A stretch of 64,000 nucleotides of DNA from NCBI GenBank assembly GCA_017591395.1, contig WEDG01012274.1, forward strand, positions 35,846 to 99,845, read 5' to 3'. The stretch comes from Schistocephalus solidus (Eukaryota; Platyhelminthes; Cestoda; Diphyllobothriidea; Diphyllobothriidae). Of the stretch, positions 12,701 through 27,047 are shown piece by piece (the stretch's first letter is position 1; each line of letters begins with the position of its first letter). A model generated the notes under the pieces. The model was not told the origin of the DNA. It ran no database searches and saw only the letters and a list, made by a program, of their open reading frames with translations. The position numbers were made by a program, and so were the translations under genes.

Positions 12701-15700
12701 TAATCTTTCAAATTTTAAAGTGGTTGTTTAATCTGCAGGTGCGGCGGATTCAGCAAAGGATTGCAGCCATTCCCAACCGTAACAGCGCATCTTTCATCTA
12801 CTTAGTGGCTTCTATGCAACTACAACTCTAAGCAGTTTGGAGGAGGCATTTGACGACTTCTGAGACGTTCTGGATATAAAAAAGTGGCCCTCTACATTTT
12901 AAACCTGATGTGGCTTAGCTGCTCATATCGTTTACCCATGCATCTGTTACCAAAGATGCACCAGTGGATATTCATTACGAGGACCAGTATATGGAATCGT
13001 ACTTCTGGTTCACTTTAGCACATCTTCACACACCAATATAAGGCCCCTATATTTATAGCAATAGCAAGTTGCATGTTTATTGTTACAGCGGCTTCACTCA
13101 ATCAACTGTAGCCCAGACTACAACCACCTGGGATTTTTAATCCAATCGAGTTGGTCCTTAGCCTGCCGTCTTTTTTCTATTCCGCTTCATCAGTGATGGC
13201 TCATAGCCTGACCCCATGGGAGTTTCTGCATAGCAAATCTCATGAAAGTGATGGCGGGGAAATATGACTGATCCAAATTTATAGTCAGCTAACTTAAATT
13301 CTGAAATGCTTTTTTGATTAGGAAGGATTACATAAGTGGGTTTGTAATATTAATTATCAGGCTGCCTGCAAAGAGAACGCTCTGTAAAAAATGAATAAAT
13401 ACAAAGGCATGACTTTTAACCTCTTAATCTACCCTAATGTTTTGGACACCATAGACAAACATACTCTTTCTTCCACTCCCTGTTAGACACTTCCATCAGC
13501 TTAAAATTTTGTACGATAAGAAAACAAAGTTTACGGACCTTGCAATTTAAAAATTATAAAAATTCACGAAAAATTAAGGAAAATGTGCATTCATGAAGCA
13601 TGGTATCTGTCCAGTATACAACCTGACCCATATCCACTTCAAAACGTTATGAGCCCTACACGACATCCTCTTAATAATGTATAGAAATGTATGCCTGTCC
13701 TTACACCGAAGATTTTCAACGGGTAGTTGCTATCCAGAAGCAATGGGACTCAGTAGTCATTTTGACAGAGTTTAGTTTCGGAAGATAACCAAAATGAAGC
13801 TTTTCCAAAAACAGGCAGCTTGACCTGACTGATGTGTTGTAAACGCATTTAAGACCTTAGGTACTATTTTATTCCTTAACATCGTGATTTTACTATTTTT
13901 TTCATATTTATTTTTAAAATAGTACCGTCACCCTCCAGAAGACTTCAACAATATGCGGTAAGGCAAAATTTGGTACTTTAATGCATCATAAATAGCCTGT
14001 ATTTTATGAACAGAATGAATATCGCCGGAGCAGATTTTCATGATTAGAGACAGTTTTGTTTAGTGTGCTGAATGAAAGAGTTGACATTAATTATTGGTCC
14101 AAACATTAAAACAATCTCTATATGAAAAATTCTTCTGTCTTTACCGTATTACTGAATACTATTTCTATGCGATGTTAAAGGAACATGCTGTGCTGCGATT
14201 GTCCAATTACTTAGTCAACAAATTCACCTTTCGCCTATCAGGCAAGTTTGATCTGCTTATTTCAATGCTCTTTTCGATAGATTAGTTTTGTTGACTGCAT
14301 TTGATTCTTCGTCAAATACATTCTCACTGCGAAACACGTCAAAGTCAGGAAAGAAAACTGTCCTTGTGCCCAAAACGTTTGCAACTCACCTTTTTTTATA
14401 ATCAGCCCACTAGTTCTTAAAGTTAAATCATGTTATTTAGAAATTCACAGTAAGGTATTGCAATGTTGCTATGCTTTTCTTCATTGATTAACTATGACCT
14501 TGTTCTGTAATTTGTTTTCTAAAGCTTTTGTATTTTCAATCTAATGGCACACTAACGATCTTTTCTGCAAACGTTACATCTCGATTACCATTTTGATAAC
14601 TCTCTGCCTTATTCAGGCTTAATTTCATGCATTTTTTTATCTTTTTGCTAATCTACAGCTTCAGCGTGGACTACACATAGAGAGATTGTTCGGTGTTTAC
14701 TGATTCGCGGATGTAAACTGGCATTAGTACAAATCGGGTTAAGTATGCCCGGGTTACTGATGGTTATTGTGGCCTATTGCACGGCAATTCCAGTTAAAAC
14801 CTTTTTTCAAGCGAATTAGTTTTGCAAACAGAATATTAAGTATACTTTCTGCCATTCTCGCACACATTTTGTCCACTGAGGTTTGCAATTATATAAAGGC
14901 GTTTCTTCGCCATGGGTGCAAATACCTAATTTATGAACCAAATATGCATAAAATTAACATACATCTTCACGCCGTTCCTTGAAATAATAACATAATCCAA
15001 CTTTTTAGGACACATTTTCCTTTACTTTCTCATTTGCATTTCTAAGATAAACTTTTATCTTTATAGAACAAACCGGAAACAGGGTGATGTGAAAATATGC
15101 GATCGTGAGCATCGTGAACGTCAATTAAGCCCGGAAAATTGCGCTCAAACTTTCAGGAGGTTCCGCATAAGTAATACGACTGCTTCTATGGTCGTGGACA
15201 AACTACATATCTGCATAGAGATCAACACGAGAAGGGCATTACAACTACTTGAAACTTTTCTGGTTATCTTAGAAGAAAGTATAATGCATTCTGAACAATA
15301 GGTCGTATGGATACGAGATATAATCTTTTTTTCTTACGCACACTAAGCATATGCAGGAAACTACTTCATCCGGAGAGAATGCAAAAACGGGACGCCATTA
15401 CCGGTTTCTAGAAGTTCATTTGTGTATTATGATCAATATTTCATTGTTTTCACTTTTGAAAGAATACTAAAGATTTAAAAGAATTTCAACTGTTAAACAA
15501 GCATTTGCATATATCAAAAAGTTATTTTTCAAAGACCTATGTGTCTTAGTAAACCAGTCTACAATATTGTGGTGCACCATAATTGTGTTAAAAAACTGAA
15601 TTTTATATGAATAAATGCATCTTAGATGAGCTTCTTGTTACGAACACAACTGTTCTACTAAGTTTAAGATCTGTGTCCTAGAAATTGCGCTAAAATTTAG

Positions 15701-18700
15701 ATAAATGATGCCTTTTTCTACATAAACCAGTATATGCTTTCGTGACTGAAGGGCCAGGCACACAGGAAGCTTAATTTAACCGCATCCATTTAGAGTGATG
15801 CAAACAAATAATGTCTGAATTTTATGTATTTATTACATTACAGAAATTCTCTGTTTATCAATGACACTCATATTTTATGCGAAAAACGGGCTTGACAAAT
15901 AGGAGGAATGGTTCTGAGTTAAAAATGCGATTTATTATTCAATCTTGTGCTCTATGAATACTCTTCATAAATAGCAATGTTACAAAAGAACCCCATCTAT
16001 TTGAGCAACGAGAAAAGGTATTTCATTAAAAGGTATACGATTATTACAATTTCAATGCGTCACAGACGCAAAGTTACTCTAAGGTGAACAATTGTCAACT
16101 GCTTAGAGCAAAACAGACAAACATGTTCAGCGTTTATATCAGCATTTTTATCGTGCACAAACTGCCGGTCTTTTTGTTCGAATCTAGTTAAAAGCCATGG
16201 ATGTGGTCACAAAATGAGCAGGTAGGAGATTAGTTTAAGCGCAGACAAAGGTAAATGAGAGGGCAGATGTTTCAGACATTTTGAAACTCTTTAAACAAGC
16301 ATATAATCTCCCAGGGCTGCAGAGTTCAAAACTACAACATGCATTAAGCCGCAGGTTATACTGGAATTATCCCGTTCCGTGCTCTAAGTAAATTGCCAAA
16401 AATACCATCAATCTTTATGCAAATTTATAGGATTGCTTACTGCCCTCTAACCTAGGAGTGAAAATTTTTATCCATGAGAAAAGCGATATTTTGCAAATCC
16501 CCTTTGTAATCCATTCATGATACGAAGTCCTACCTTGTGAAACCATGCTCATGTAAGGGGTAATCTCTTACCCTGCGAAAACAAACATTGAGTAATAAAA
16601 TTGTCAAACAACTTAATCTCTAAATAAAAACTCTGAGACTGTTGATGATTCTGCGTGCTTAACCTCTCCTTATACATTCAATTCAGAAGCATACGTTTAG
16701 AAGTGTGATTAAGGTTCAAAAATACCACGCAAGTTTAAATTAAATTACAATTTTATTCATTTTGAGTTCCTATGTAGTATTTTATTTTTTTCTTAAACGC
16801 ACAATGTACAAATATCATAACTGGCAGTGATGATAATGATGAAACCATGCTATTTACCAATTTTAATTTGCATATGAAAATATATCACCGTTTTTTAAAG
16901 AATTTATTGAAGAATCTATTACGTATATTAAATTATAATTTATATTATAAACTAGTTATTTGACCAAACAAAATAAAAAAGCAGCAATTTAGTGTTGGTT
17001 TGATTTTGTATTGTCTTACTGCTAATATTCGAAGTTAAAAAGGTTGCCATTCGTTTCTGTAACAAAGCAAATCTAGCAAGCTGATGTAGGCAATTTGGTT
17101 GAACACAGTTAATTTAAAACAGTCTGAAAAACATAATAAGAGGTTATAAGGATACTGCAATCATACAATTCAAAAACGTAGCATTTTTTTAAATGTTATT
17201 TGCAGAATAGTTCAACAAGATAAAATAATGAGAGGTGAGTCCGGCCTATGTCAAGTAAATGCTACTACTGGTGAATTTTGAATACATATGCAAATCAATC
17301 ATACCGTTTTATTAAAATGTCCGAGGAGGTTCCACGTGCAACCAGAAGATGCCCATTGAATGTATCTTATTCGAATTTATATATAAATTACTTTAGTATA
17401 GTTAAGTAAAAGAGAGTGAATTTATAGGATGCAAAATTGCGTCAAAGCCAGTAAGGTTGCAAATACTTCCTATCATCTGGTGGGCGTTGATCGTAGGGAT
17501 TTTACTAGTACCGGAACCCACTTAACGACTGCAGTAACACAATTATTTTACGTAAACCATACCACCATTGTTTTGAGCGATGAGATGTACATTTCTGCTG
17601 ACGTTAATTTCCATCAATGTGAGCTATTACGAAAAAGTTGATGTTAAACTATAAAACGCCGGTTTTTGCAACTTAATCCCGAACTCCAAGATAATTTATG
17701 GTCGCATTATAACGCACTTGTTGAGAGGAATATTAGGTTACATCAGAATGTTTATTTTTATACACTACATTTGACCAAATAAGCACGGAAACGTAATGGA
17801 TAGTGATCTACAAATCGTTTTATTCATGGTAATAACATTTTGGCTGAAAATGGGAAGTAAGATTGCATGTGAGATCAATGTGAACGCCGATTTATTGGAA
17901 AAGACCGCGCATTTTAAAGGTAAAAATACCCCTGACTAGTTTGTAATTTATAAGTGTAACAGTGACTCAGAATGGTCCTACATTAATCGGCTTTAGTATT
18001 TAAGTGAATGCGCTCTGAGAACTAAAGCCGTTTGAAAAATTATTCTAAGGCAGTCCTTTTTGCCAAACATAAGTGATAATCCTATTTAAAAGTACATTTA
18101 GTCCAGTGCATGCAAAAACTAAAGCCTAGAGTAAGTAAAATATTAATCTGAAAATTACGATGATAATTCAATTCTGTTTTCAGAATGAGCTTTCGGTGCA
18201 CTATTGATAATGTTATTTATCACTTTGGCCTCCATCAACGTTAGTGTTATGGTATTTAGAGTAAAAATGTCGTTTGATAACTTTGTAAATAGTGATTTTT
18301 GAGGCATGCAGTTCACAGTAAGTCAATGTGATGCCTTTTGGCCAATTTAACTAAATAAACTATTTTTTAATAAATATGAAGCCGGAAAAGGCTCCGTTAT
18401 CTGTCAGGAATCTAGGATATGTTCTGATACTTATATTCTGGTACATGGACAACTGCTTGCTCAGTCGTATCCGAAAGTCTGATTTCAACCCCTTTCCAAC
18501 GTATCAAATAAAAATGATGTTTACCTCAACAAGGATGCTTAAAAGTCCGCAAAACTGGTGTACGAAAAATTGAGCACGGATATAAATAACAAATTCAATG
18601 GCAAAATGGTACTATGGCAATCAGAAAATATTTTACTTACCTCCGTTAGCGCATCTATTCAAACCTTTGATTTAGTCAGCATTAATTAGGAGTTAGGATG

Positions 18701-20141
18701 CTAAACAACGTAATTTGACATCGTTATAAAACCAACAGATAAATACTGTTACCTTAACTTAAAGTTCCTCAAGCTCAGCATATACAAAATAGTAAACTCA
18801 AACCACTACGCCATTAAAAAAGATTTTAAAAACCTCAAACACATCTTGGTGAAACAAATCTAGCTATAAAACCACATACAGGGCCACATAGTCTATAGAT
18901 TTCTACAACTTGGCTGGATTTTAATCTAAAATTTGTGAAAATGTGTGAAAATTATCTGGTAATATGCATGAGTATGATATTTGATGATGTTTTTCGGTAA
19001 CAAAAGAGGATATAGAAAGTTATGGAGACAAAAACTACTCCTAGGACGTGTCCACGCATTCTCACAAGGAAAATAGGGACACTCAGAGAACTTGGGCTGC
19101 AGTCTGCTGTAGACACAGTCTTTGTTTGATAAATATAACCTGTTGTCAATTTTTGGTCTTTCGGTAACTACCGATAAAATCCAGGTGAACAAAGCGTTAT
19201 CGAACCATTTTCAGCAAGCCATAGACCTTTCACAACTGGGACTACGATTTTTAATGTCATTAAATAAGCAAGATATTCATGTTACATAGCCACGTGGAAA
19301 AATTTAAAAGATAAGGGTCTCTTATTTCGTTTTAGGAGTGAAGATGCTGAGGTAGAAGTGAGCTCAAACATTTGCCAACCAACATCAGTTTTTGGCCTAG
19401 CCACCACTGATATAAATCAGAGATTATACGTTTCCAAACTACCACTTTTTTGCCAAATCATATGCTTTTTAACGCTCAGCCGTGGATTTATTTCTAGAGA
19501 TTAAACTACCCAACGCTGACATCCGTTTCGTCATTTAAAGTCGACTTCTATATCACTATACGTACCTTATATGACCGACACCCTCGCATTTGTGTCACGC
19601 AGGTGTATAAAACGCGAAACAATGACTCGTGGTTTTTTGAATGCGACTGTTCTAGAAGAACCCATAAAAAAATCTATATTGATGGTTATTTTGTCGCAAG
19701 ATAATCAATATTAAAACCTCATAAAAGTAATTCTTTGAAATCGCACAAATATTTCAGAACTGTTATTTACATTTTACGAGGCAGGATATCAACCGTGTTT
19801 GTATTTATGGATGTTTAAGTAAAAGCTAGTCAATTTGACATCGCTGAAGAATATAATCCGTGTACGAAAGGAAGTCTTCACGTCATTTCTGACTAAATAA
19901 ATTGGTCGCATATTGTATGGAGCAAACATTTTTAACTACAAATGATTCATAAAATAATTCTTGTCGTTGTTTAGGAGGTAAAAATGCTATCGTTGTTCCT
20001 CAAGAAATGAAGTCTGCGAAATACCAAGGCAAGTGGTTAATGTATTCCTGATGGCTGATTTTCAGGCATTTATTTTGATACACATGGGAGAAATTGATTC
20101 CTTGCATTCGAATAAACAGTAAATATATTAAGTAAACGCAC

Positions 20142-20376
20142 CACCGACATGATGTCGGTCCATCCTTCCATTGTTATGCACTGAAAGACAGTAAGCATGG
20201 CGTAACCGATGTTGTCAAAACTTGTTATTCCATAGTTAGGTCCTTCCCAGTAGCCTTGCACACGTAGCCCTCGGGGCATACGAATGCGCCCGGTGTCCGC
20301 ACGGAACCGTTTGTGATGACACAGGGCACCAGTTTTCCTATCGTCGGAATTGTTGCCGGCAGAACGTGTGGATTGA
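20142..20376 (-). CDS. cav2: Cav2 exon 6: turret and pore loop of domain I, one base short
   Basis: Acceptor catatatttttag style (cattatatttttag) and donor GTGCGT. It encodes the extracellular turret ([39 protein letters not shown]), then [14 protein letters not shown] and the pore helix and filter [20 protein letters not shown]. The filter glutamate (TMEGW) is the domain I residue of the EEEE calcium-selectivity ring. Reading frame breaks between GYVCK and GYWEGP: 235 bp are present, whereas the phases of both neighbours require 236, so one base is missing at about 20253-20255. Sequencing error is the likeliest cause; a disabled allele is the alternative. The turret is longer and more divergent than in vertebrate Cav2, but its cysteines are kept. 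Confidence 0.92.
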
Positions 20377-22037
20377 CTAAAAATATAATGATGTTGGAGT
20401 CGTTCAAACAGAGAACACCAAGCCAATTGGCGATTAGAGATTTCCTTTAAAACTGTGTACCTACCATAAGCTGATCGACGTGTGGGCCTTACTGCATTGC
20501 AGATCCACGTTTAGTAAAAAACATTGAAATTTGTAAAACTCAATAAAAAAACAAATATTTGCTGATGGATTTATCACACTGAAAGCGCAAGTACCAGGTT
20601 CGAGTGCAGGCACATTTCTGGCCGATATTCTGCCACTGTATAACACATTTGCGAAACGGTTCGGCTCAATATTTGGCCCCAAGTGTTCCGCCAGGAGCAT
20701 TCTGTTAAATACTGCAGTGTTTAACCTCTGCTAGAATGTGTGCTGTCGATATGGCCTATCATTTAACCTCTGTAAATGCTATTGACTGCCTGCTGAGATT
20801 TTATGAATATCACGCGGGTATGCCACTGCAGATGAAATGTTTTCGCTGTTATTAGCATTCGCTGCTGTCTTCGTAGGGTCGCACAATAATGTTTTGTCCA
20901 AAAAAGTGTGCGGACTGTAATATCTGGTGGACTAACCTCAAGCTGACCAATCAGTACAATATCCGTCCTGACAGGTCTGATCCGCTTTCATTTTAACCCT
21001 TGGCTAGAGTAAGCATAAGGCGCACTCTGCAGAATCTTTCAGTATCAGGTTAAAACAAATGCGTTTTGAAACTATCGTGGCTTCCTTACTGTCACCGCTT
21101 GGAGGTTTGTTGTTTGATCCTAGCCTTCAGTCCTCCAAACACCAACGGTCACATATTACACGCTTACCCATCAATTGGTCCCTGAGGTGGGTCACATGTT
21201 ACCTTCTTGCCAAATATTTATATCCGATTGTGGACTAAGCCGCTAAGGCTTCATTCCAACTAATAAGCTCTAACTCATTAAGGTTTGAGTTGCATAAAAA
21301 GCTGAAAGATATTAATGTTTTGAACAAAACCACGTACAGGGTATTCAAACGTCCTGACATTTCAGTTTGAGTTCTTTAATTTTGTGTAATATTCACTGTG
21401 TAACCGATTTTCGTGCAATATCTGTGCTTAAACAGTTTATTTTGATGCGCTAAATACAGAAGGGCCTATTGTGGCTCATCCTGGGGTGGTAAGTCTGCCC
21501 TGGAGTAAACACAATAGAACAGAGAGTAAACAATTTCGCAAAATTTCGCTTTGTTATCAGTCCCGTAAAAATGTTTCCTTTTACCCGCATACAGATAATA
21601 AACAAAAGCAATTCATATAAAAGTTCGTTTTTCCGGGTTGAGTTGTCTAAAGTGGACAGAGGGGACATTTCTTGCTGTGAAAAATGCAGTGGAATTGCAT
21701 GTCAGGTTTACTTAATATTGCTATCCAGCAAGGAGTACATTCTACTCTTTTCGGCTATATTTTCATGAGATTCACTTTGGCCTACAGTTGGAGAAAATAC
21801 CTTTGCTCTTGGGGAACAGAACAGCGCCATAGCAGCAACTTGTCTTGCTTATTTATGTGATAGATAAGGATACAATTAGGAGTCAATATAAATTAAAGTG
21901 GTAAGCTTTTCAATCGGGCCTGTGGCAACATACAATTGTACGTTAAGCTCAAGCTCCCCACCCACCAAAGAAACAGGATCTGAACAGCAGTGTTTCAACC
22001 ATGATCTTTTAAACAATGAATTTTATTCCCGCCTTAC
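20377..22037 (-). other. Intron 5 of Cav2 (1.7 kb)
   Basis: Donor GTAAGG and acceptor ending atatttttag on the minus strand. No element recognised. Confidence 0.88.
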
Positions 22038-22184
22038 GTTCATCAAAGCACGTGAGGTGAAATCCTCCTCCGTAGAATTCCAGACCAATGATCGCAAAAA
22101 TCACAACGCCAAAGAGGACGAGTAAGCCAATCTGTAATAGGGGGGCCATGGCCTTTATAATAGACTTCAAGACAACTTGTAGAC
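22038..22184 (-). CDS. cav2: Cav2 exon 5: S4-S5 linker and segment IS5
   Basis: 147 bp, acceptor tatcccatag and donor GTAAGG. It enters with GT, which joins the A of exon 4 to make the Ser of IPSLQ. It encodes [19 protein letters not shown] and [20 protein letters not shown], then GFHLTCFDE. This is the linker that couples the voltage sensor to the gate, the S5 helix, and the first turret cysteine. [21 protein letters not shown] is close to the vertebrate Cav2 spelling. It ends in phase 1 (C), completing a Leu codon with TC of the next exon. Confidence 0.95.
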
Positions 22185-23437
22185 CTATGGGATAGATAAA
22201 GAGATGCATTACAACCATAAGTTAACCGTTAAGTTGAAACATAATGGCGGCAATTTGCAATTGACTCCGACGTTTTGGATGCATATTTCAAAAACAGCTT
22301 TGGAACACGACTGAACTTATGATCTAATGAGGTTGCTAGAGCAAAACAACCAAGAAATACTCCAAAATATAAGGGTAAACCAACGTTCTATTTAACAGCC
22401 CAGCATTCATCTTAATTTATTTTCAGCAGTAAAAAGGAACAGAAAATTAGTTTTAAAACACAAAGTTAATACATAATGATCCTACCTGTACAGCTTTCAA
22501 TGGAGCTGAAGGGGAAAGGTAAATGCTAACTTTTGTACGTGTTTTTCGGCCAGATTTAAATGTGGGCGTGAAAGATAATAGTGAATGTCTGAGAAGATTG
22601 ATCATGGCTTCAAAATTGCCGTGAAAAAATGTATTCAAAAGTGATTGCTTTTAAAAATATAAATAAAAGTCACTTTTTTGTGCATGTAGTGGGACTGAGA
22701 AATATTTTAAAGCCTATCAAAATTTAGTAAGTAACCTCTAAAGCTTGCTGTTTGACAGCTCTTAGCAATTTTAACACGGCTATCACGAAGGCAGGTTGAT
22801 TATGTAGCGAAGAGTAAAAAATTAATTTTTGTTAAACAGTAAACAAATTTGGTTCATTTAAACCTCGGCGTGATAAAGTTATCTTACCAAGAAAAATGTT
22901 TCCTGTAGATTAATTAACCTTAATTCCAGGAAAAGAAATTAAATTTTCAAACGTTTCATGCGAAAACCATTAAATTTCCACCTTTCCTTTACGACGTTCA
23001 GCTCTCTTTATAGAAAAATAATGCGTTTCATGTACCAGAACCTGAGTAAAAATGTCTAGATTTCTTGTTCCTATCTTTTGCTTAACAGTCATACTTGTCA
23101 AGAGTGGTATCCATTCACAAGTCGGAGCTTAGTGTGCTTTTCATGCATTAGGTTGCTTTTGCATTAGGGTCATTTTTAACAAATGCATCCATAAGGGCCG
23201 TCCACAATGTGTTTTCAGTCAAAATATTGGAATTGCTATTCCAACAGACAGTACGCGATGTTTCGAAATTAAACTATTTAGGGTACCTATACCGTAATAT
23301 TTGGAGTGCAAAGCTTAATTTACATTTTAAGCTGGTAAAAGATTGAAAGAAAATACCGAGTAAAAAATGAAGCATTTACGGACAAGAAAATCTGACGAAG
23401 AAACAGGAGTAGTGGCGAAATCAGAACAACAGCGGTA

Positions 23438-23545
23438 GTCATTTCCGGCCTATCAGTCATCAACAGCCAGCCATTTTTTAACCTAGGTACGGGTAATTTG
23501 GGATTGGAATCCGCATTTGTGGTAATTTAAAGTTAAGCTAAAAGG
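23438..23545 (-). repeat. Decayed SINE copy
   Basis: Plus-strand text gtcatttccggcctatcagt, catcaacagccagccat and ttaacctaggtacggg is the reversed core of the SINE family, followed by a worn B-box remnant (gggattggaatccg). The tail phrase gcgttcaccgatcagg lies about 60 bp further right, out of order. Confidence 0.6.
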
Positions 23546-26500
23546 TGTACCATTAAATTAGGGACTCATTTTCCACTTGACTACGATGAGAAACATGATC
23601 AGAGCGTTCACCGATCAGGATACGGAACATATTTCTCCCACTATGCTCTTTTCATGACACTTAATTTTTCCTTGTGAAACTGACAGAACAACAGACGCGC
23701 CACTCACTACTAGACTGATAGACTAGATAAATTTCAATTTATCACAGAATCCAGTATCCTACCGCACGTTAGTTAGTGCTGAAATTGGGTTTTACTGACG
23801 ACAGCTTATAAACCAGCTATGGTCTTCACAGTTTCCCTTGTCTTTACCTGTCTTTTCTCTCCTTCTCCTGCATGGCCTCTGCACTGTGCCCCAAGGGTTG
23901 CTCCGTGTCCTGTTCTAAGAGCGGTTTGGGTCTATTGGCTGCCTCGAATAGCCCTATCCCCGAAAAAGAGCCTTAGTTTTAAGCAATTCACTGCGAATTA
24001 TGTTGTGCTTCTTCAATTTATAATCAGCATACTTGTTGCACAGACCACTTACGTATTGAAAAATCAAAAACCTATTTAAATGGTTGCGCACGATTAGCTT
24101 TCTATACCCAAGATCCCCAGGGGACGAAACAGTCAACCTTAAGGCTATCATTTTGCTGGTTAATAATGACGTACGTTAAGTGCATTGACAGTAATTATTT
24201 ATCAAATTTTACTTTAGTGAATCTACGAAAACATGGTGGGGGTATGGAAAACCAGGCATTGCCTTATAAGAATGATAAAGACTCCCATTGAAAGAAAATT
24301 TGGTCCGCATATGTCTACTTCCTATAACTTTTCTTGAGCCCTTTACATATATGTTGGTCTTTAAATAATAAAAATATGCAGACAGCTAGAAACAGGCAAA
24401 TGTTGTTAATATGGTATGGATGGGTAAGGCTGAAAAATAGAAATTACACTCAGTGTCTTCTGATCAGCTTCAGGGTCTTGGTGACCACCGGGAAAGGTAA
24501 ATGTATGCAGATGTTTGGCTTGGTGGCACTGGGCTACGGTAGCTATGAGGCCTGCATGCAGTTTTTTGCGTGCAGAGGACTGGTTCGCGGGTAGTTGTTT
24601 ACCATCCGGCAGGTCGTCCTAGCTTCTATGTGGTGGTCCATGTCTTCTATATGCGCGAGAATAACGTTGATAACGTTCTTTATTTAGCCCTTTTCTTAGG
24701 GTAGGGTGTTCCCCTAGTCTTTTGGACAAACTCCGACTGATGCGACCAATATGCTCGTCCCAACAAGAGCAAGTAAGAAAATAAGGGCGCATAGGGGTGG
24801 TCTGTGCTGGCAGTTTCTCTTTGCGCTCTCCTTATGCGATGGGAGTAGTTGCTGGGTGGCAAACAGCTTGACTTGGAGGACTTGGGTTCAGTTGGCGCGT
24901 CCCCTCAAAATGGCTCGCGTGAAAAGCTTTTTTCTTTTCTACCGTTAGCGCCGGGGCCTTGACTGGTTTTTCGCCAAGACTCGAAGCCACCAAGCACACA
25001 GGCTGCATATAATTAACTTTTCTGATGGTTACAGTTCCCTGACGCTGAGCAGAGGATACTGACCGCAATTTTCTTTTTCGTCTCTCCTTCTCCTCCTTCC
25101 CTTGCCTTCCAACATAAATAAAGTACAATCTTATTTGTGTATGCCCACGTGCTTTTATCATTTCTAAGATGATTTGAATGTACAGGCCTGAAGATAATTT
25201 ATGAAAAGCAGGCATATATTTGCCAAATTGTCTTTTAAATATTTTGATAATTATTGTTGTGTTTGTGCAAATGAAAACTCATCGGCAACCACCTAATGAG
25301 CCATGGACAACCAGCAACATCTAAGCAAATTATTCGGTTGGCCCCGGCGAACTATCTTGAAAGCATGTGAAATGTAAGGCGTTCGTTCTGTGTTGAACCC
25401 CTCGAGTGTGCTATCACAAGCAATCACGGACCAACGTAGAATCAAAAATTAAGATCTTATTTCGACAATGGAGATGGAGCTTGGAATGCACACTTCCGAT
25501 ACGGATTGCGCCAACAAATATTTGTACATTGTACCTGGTCTTGGGTAAGTGGGCTAGTAATCTTTTAAGGGGTTTTACAATTTATTTTGTTTTGGCTAGT
25601 AGTTAAGGCCCAACTTTTTCTGAAGCAAATTATCTGCTAAGTATCAGCTTTCATGCACAAGCAGTTATGTGCTTCGTTGAAATTTAAGGAATTTGCGTTG
25701 AAAAGGACAAAATTGAAGTACTAATATTAAAGTCGCATACTAATACTGTAGAAGCCGACCTAAATGCATTAGATCTGCGTATAAAATGGACGCCTGTGAT
25801 TCAAGCAACAGGTGTGCTCCCCAAATAATATTTTTAGACAGAAAACATAATTGAGCTATAAAGTTTATTGCACAGCATATGTAATCACTGTACTATATGT
25901 ATATTCAAAGCCTGAGGAGGTTTTCGTAAACGGTCGCCAACATAGATATGTCAGGCGTATTGAAAGAAGATATTGACTGGCAGGGTATAGGAAAAAAGTG
26001 CCAATTATGAGTATGCTTCGCATCGGAACAAATTTCGTCAGAGCTTGCCCAATTCACGTCTTCAGATGTGAGGCTCATATTAAAGATGTTTGCTCTTTGT
26101 TCACTCTAGACATGTCTTACTCTTTGAGCGGGTAAAGGGTTTCAGCTGCCGGTAGTATTGTAACTGATTAGGTTCAGTGAATGGTTGCGACCAAGCGTAG
26201 GCCCTTTCCCGTGTGTGTAAGGAACAGCGGCTGAAAATCGAGCCACCCTTTGAACCAAAACCCAACTCCGATTGAGCCCACTAAACTCCAGCAATTTTTT
26301 GACAAGCAGAATGAAAAGGGAAGAGGTTAACGTTGTCCTTTACGACATTTTGCAATTACCAAAACTTAGGGGATAGTTTTGACTAAGGTAGTTGGCAGTT
26401 GATGGGCTAACTTTGCTCTACTGACTGACATCCAGTTTAAGAGGCGTTTTGTACTTTTTCCAACCAACAACTTTCAGCGATGCGAAACTCGATGTAATTT

Positions 26501-27047
26501 TGTCTTGAGCAGCTGGGCTGACCTGTTGGCAAGTATTTGACTTATGAAACATGCACTACACACCCGTCTTGGCTTTAATCTGGCCATCGGGGCACAATGG
26601 ATATGCGAAGGAATTTTGAGGAAATAGTTTCACTGTACTTCTTCCTCGCAGAGTGGCACATAATATGGCCATATGAAATATTCACCAGCTAAGATATTGG
26701 ATTGCGTGCCAACACAATAAAATCAGTGTTATTGGGTATCGTGATGTCTATTCTGAAAACGTTAAACGAATACCTAAAAATACATCGCAGCACCCTTTGG
26801 GACACAAGATGTCTGAGATAGGTTTCGTATTGATCGGCAACTCCAAAGTTGCTGGCATTTCTGAAATACCTAGTGTATGCAGGGGAAAGTACGTGATATT
26901 TACGAACTAAACAACAGCTATAGCATTTTTGAAATGTTTTTTCCACAAAAATTATGGAACTACATAGAAGTTAAATGTTATTTGTTTAAATATTATACCA
27001 AGAACAAAACATTTAAAGTTTGGCAGCAATGCTAAATATCCCAGAGC

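Larger units (their letters stand above)
5390..20141 (-). other. Intron 6 of Cav2 (14.8 kb)
   Basis: Lies between donor GTGCGT at the pore exon and acceptor ttgttttag. It contains two head-to-head SINE pairs (6.73-7.03 and 9.20-9.72 kb) and a GC-richer patch (7.24-8.80 kb). No further exon or recognisable coding remnant was seen. Open frames near 11.0-11.6 and 18.9-19.2 kb look like chance. Confidence 0.9.

Noticed and set aside
18926..19192. Minus-strand frames with a hydrophobic stretch, possible membrane protein exon in intron 6
   Set aside because: One hydrophobic run is common in AT-rich DNA; no family match, and the stretch is not needed for Cav2 continuity.
24832..25215. 127-codon minus-strand frame in intron 4
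   Set aside because: Low-complexity Lys/Arg/Glu run from a purine-rich tract, no domain and no splice support; noted only as part of a GC-richer patch.
26190..26290. Possible minus-strand tRNA-like or SINE head (gagcccactaaactc, ggttcaaagg)
   Set aside because: Only a weak B-box resemblance; no A box at the right distance and no SINE core beside it.
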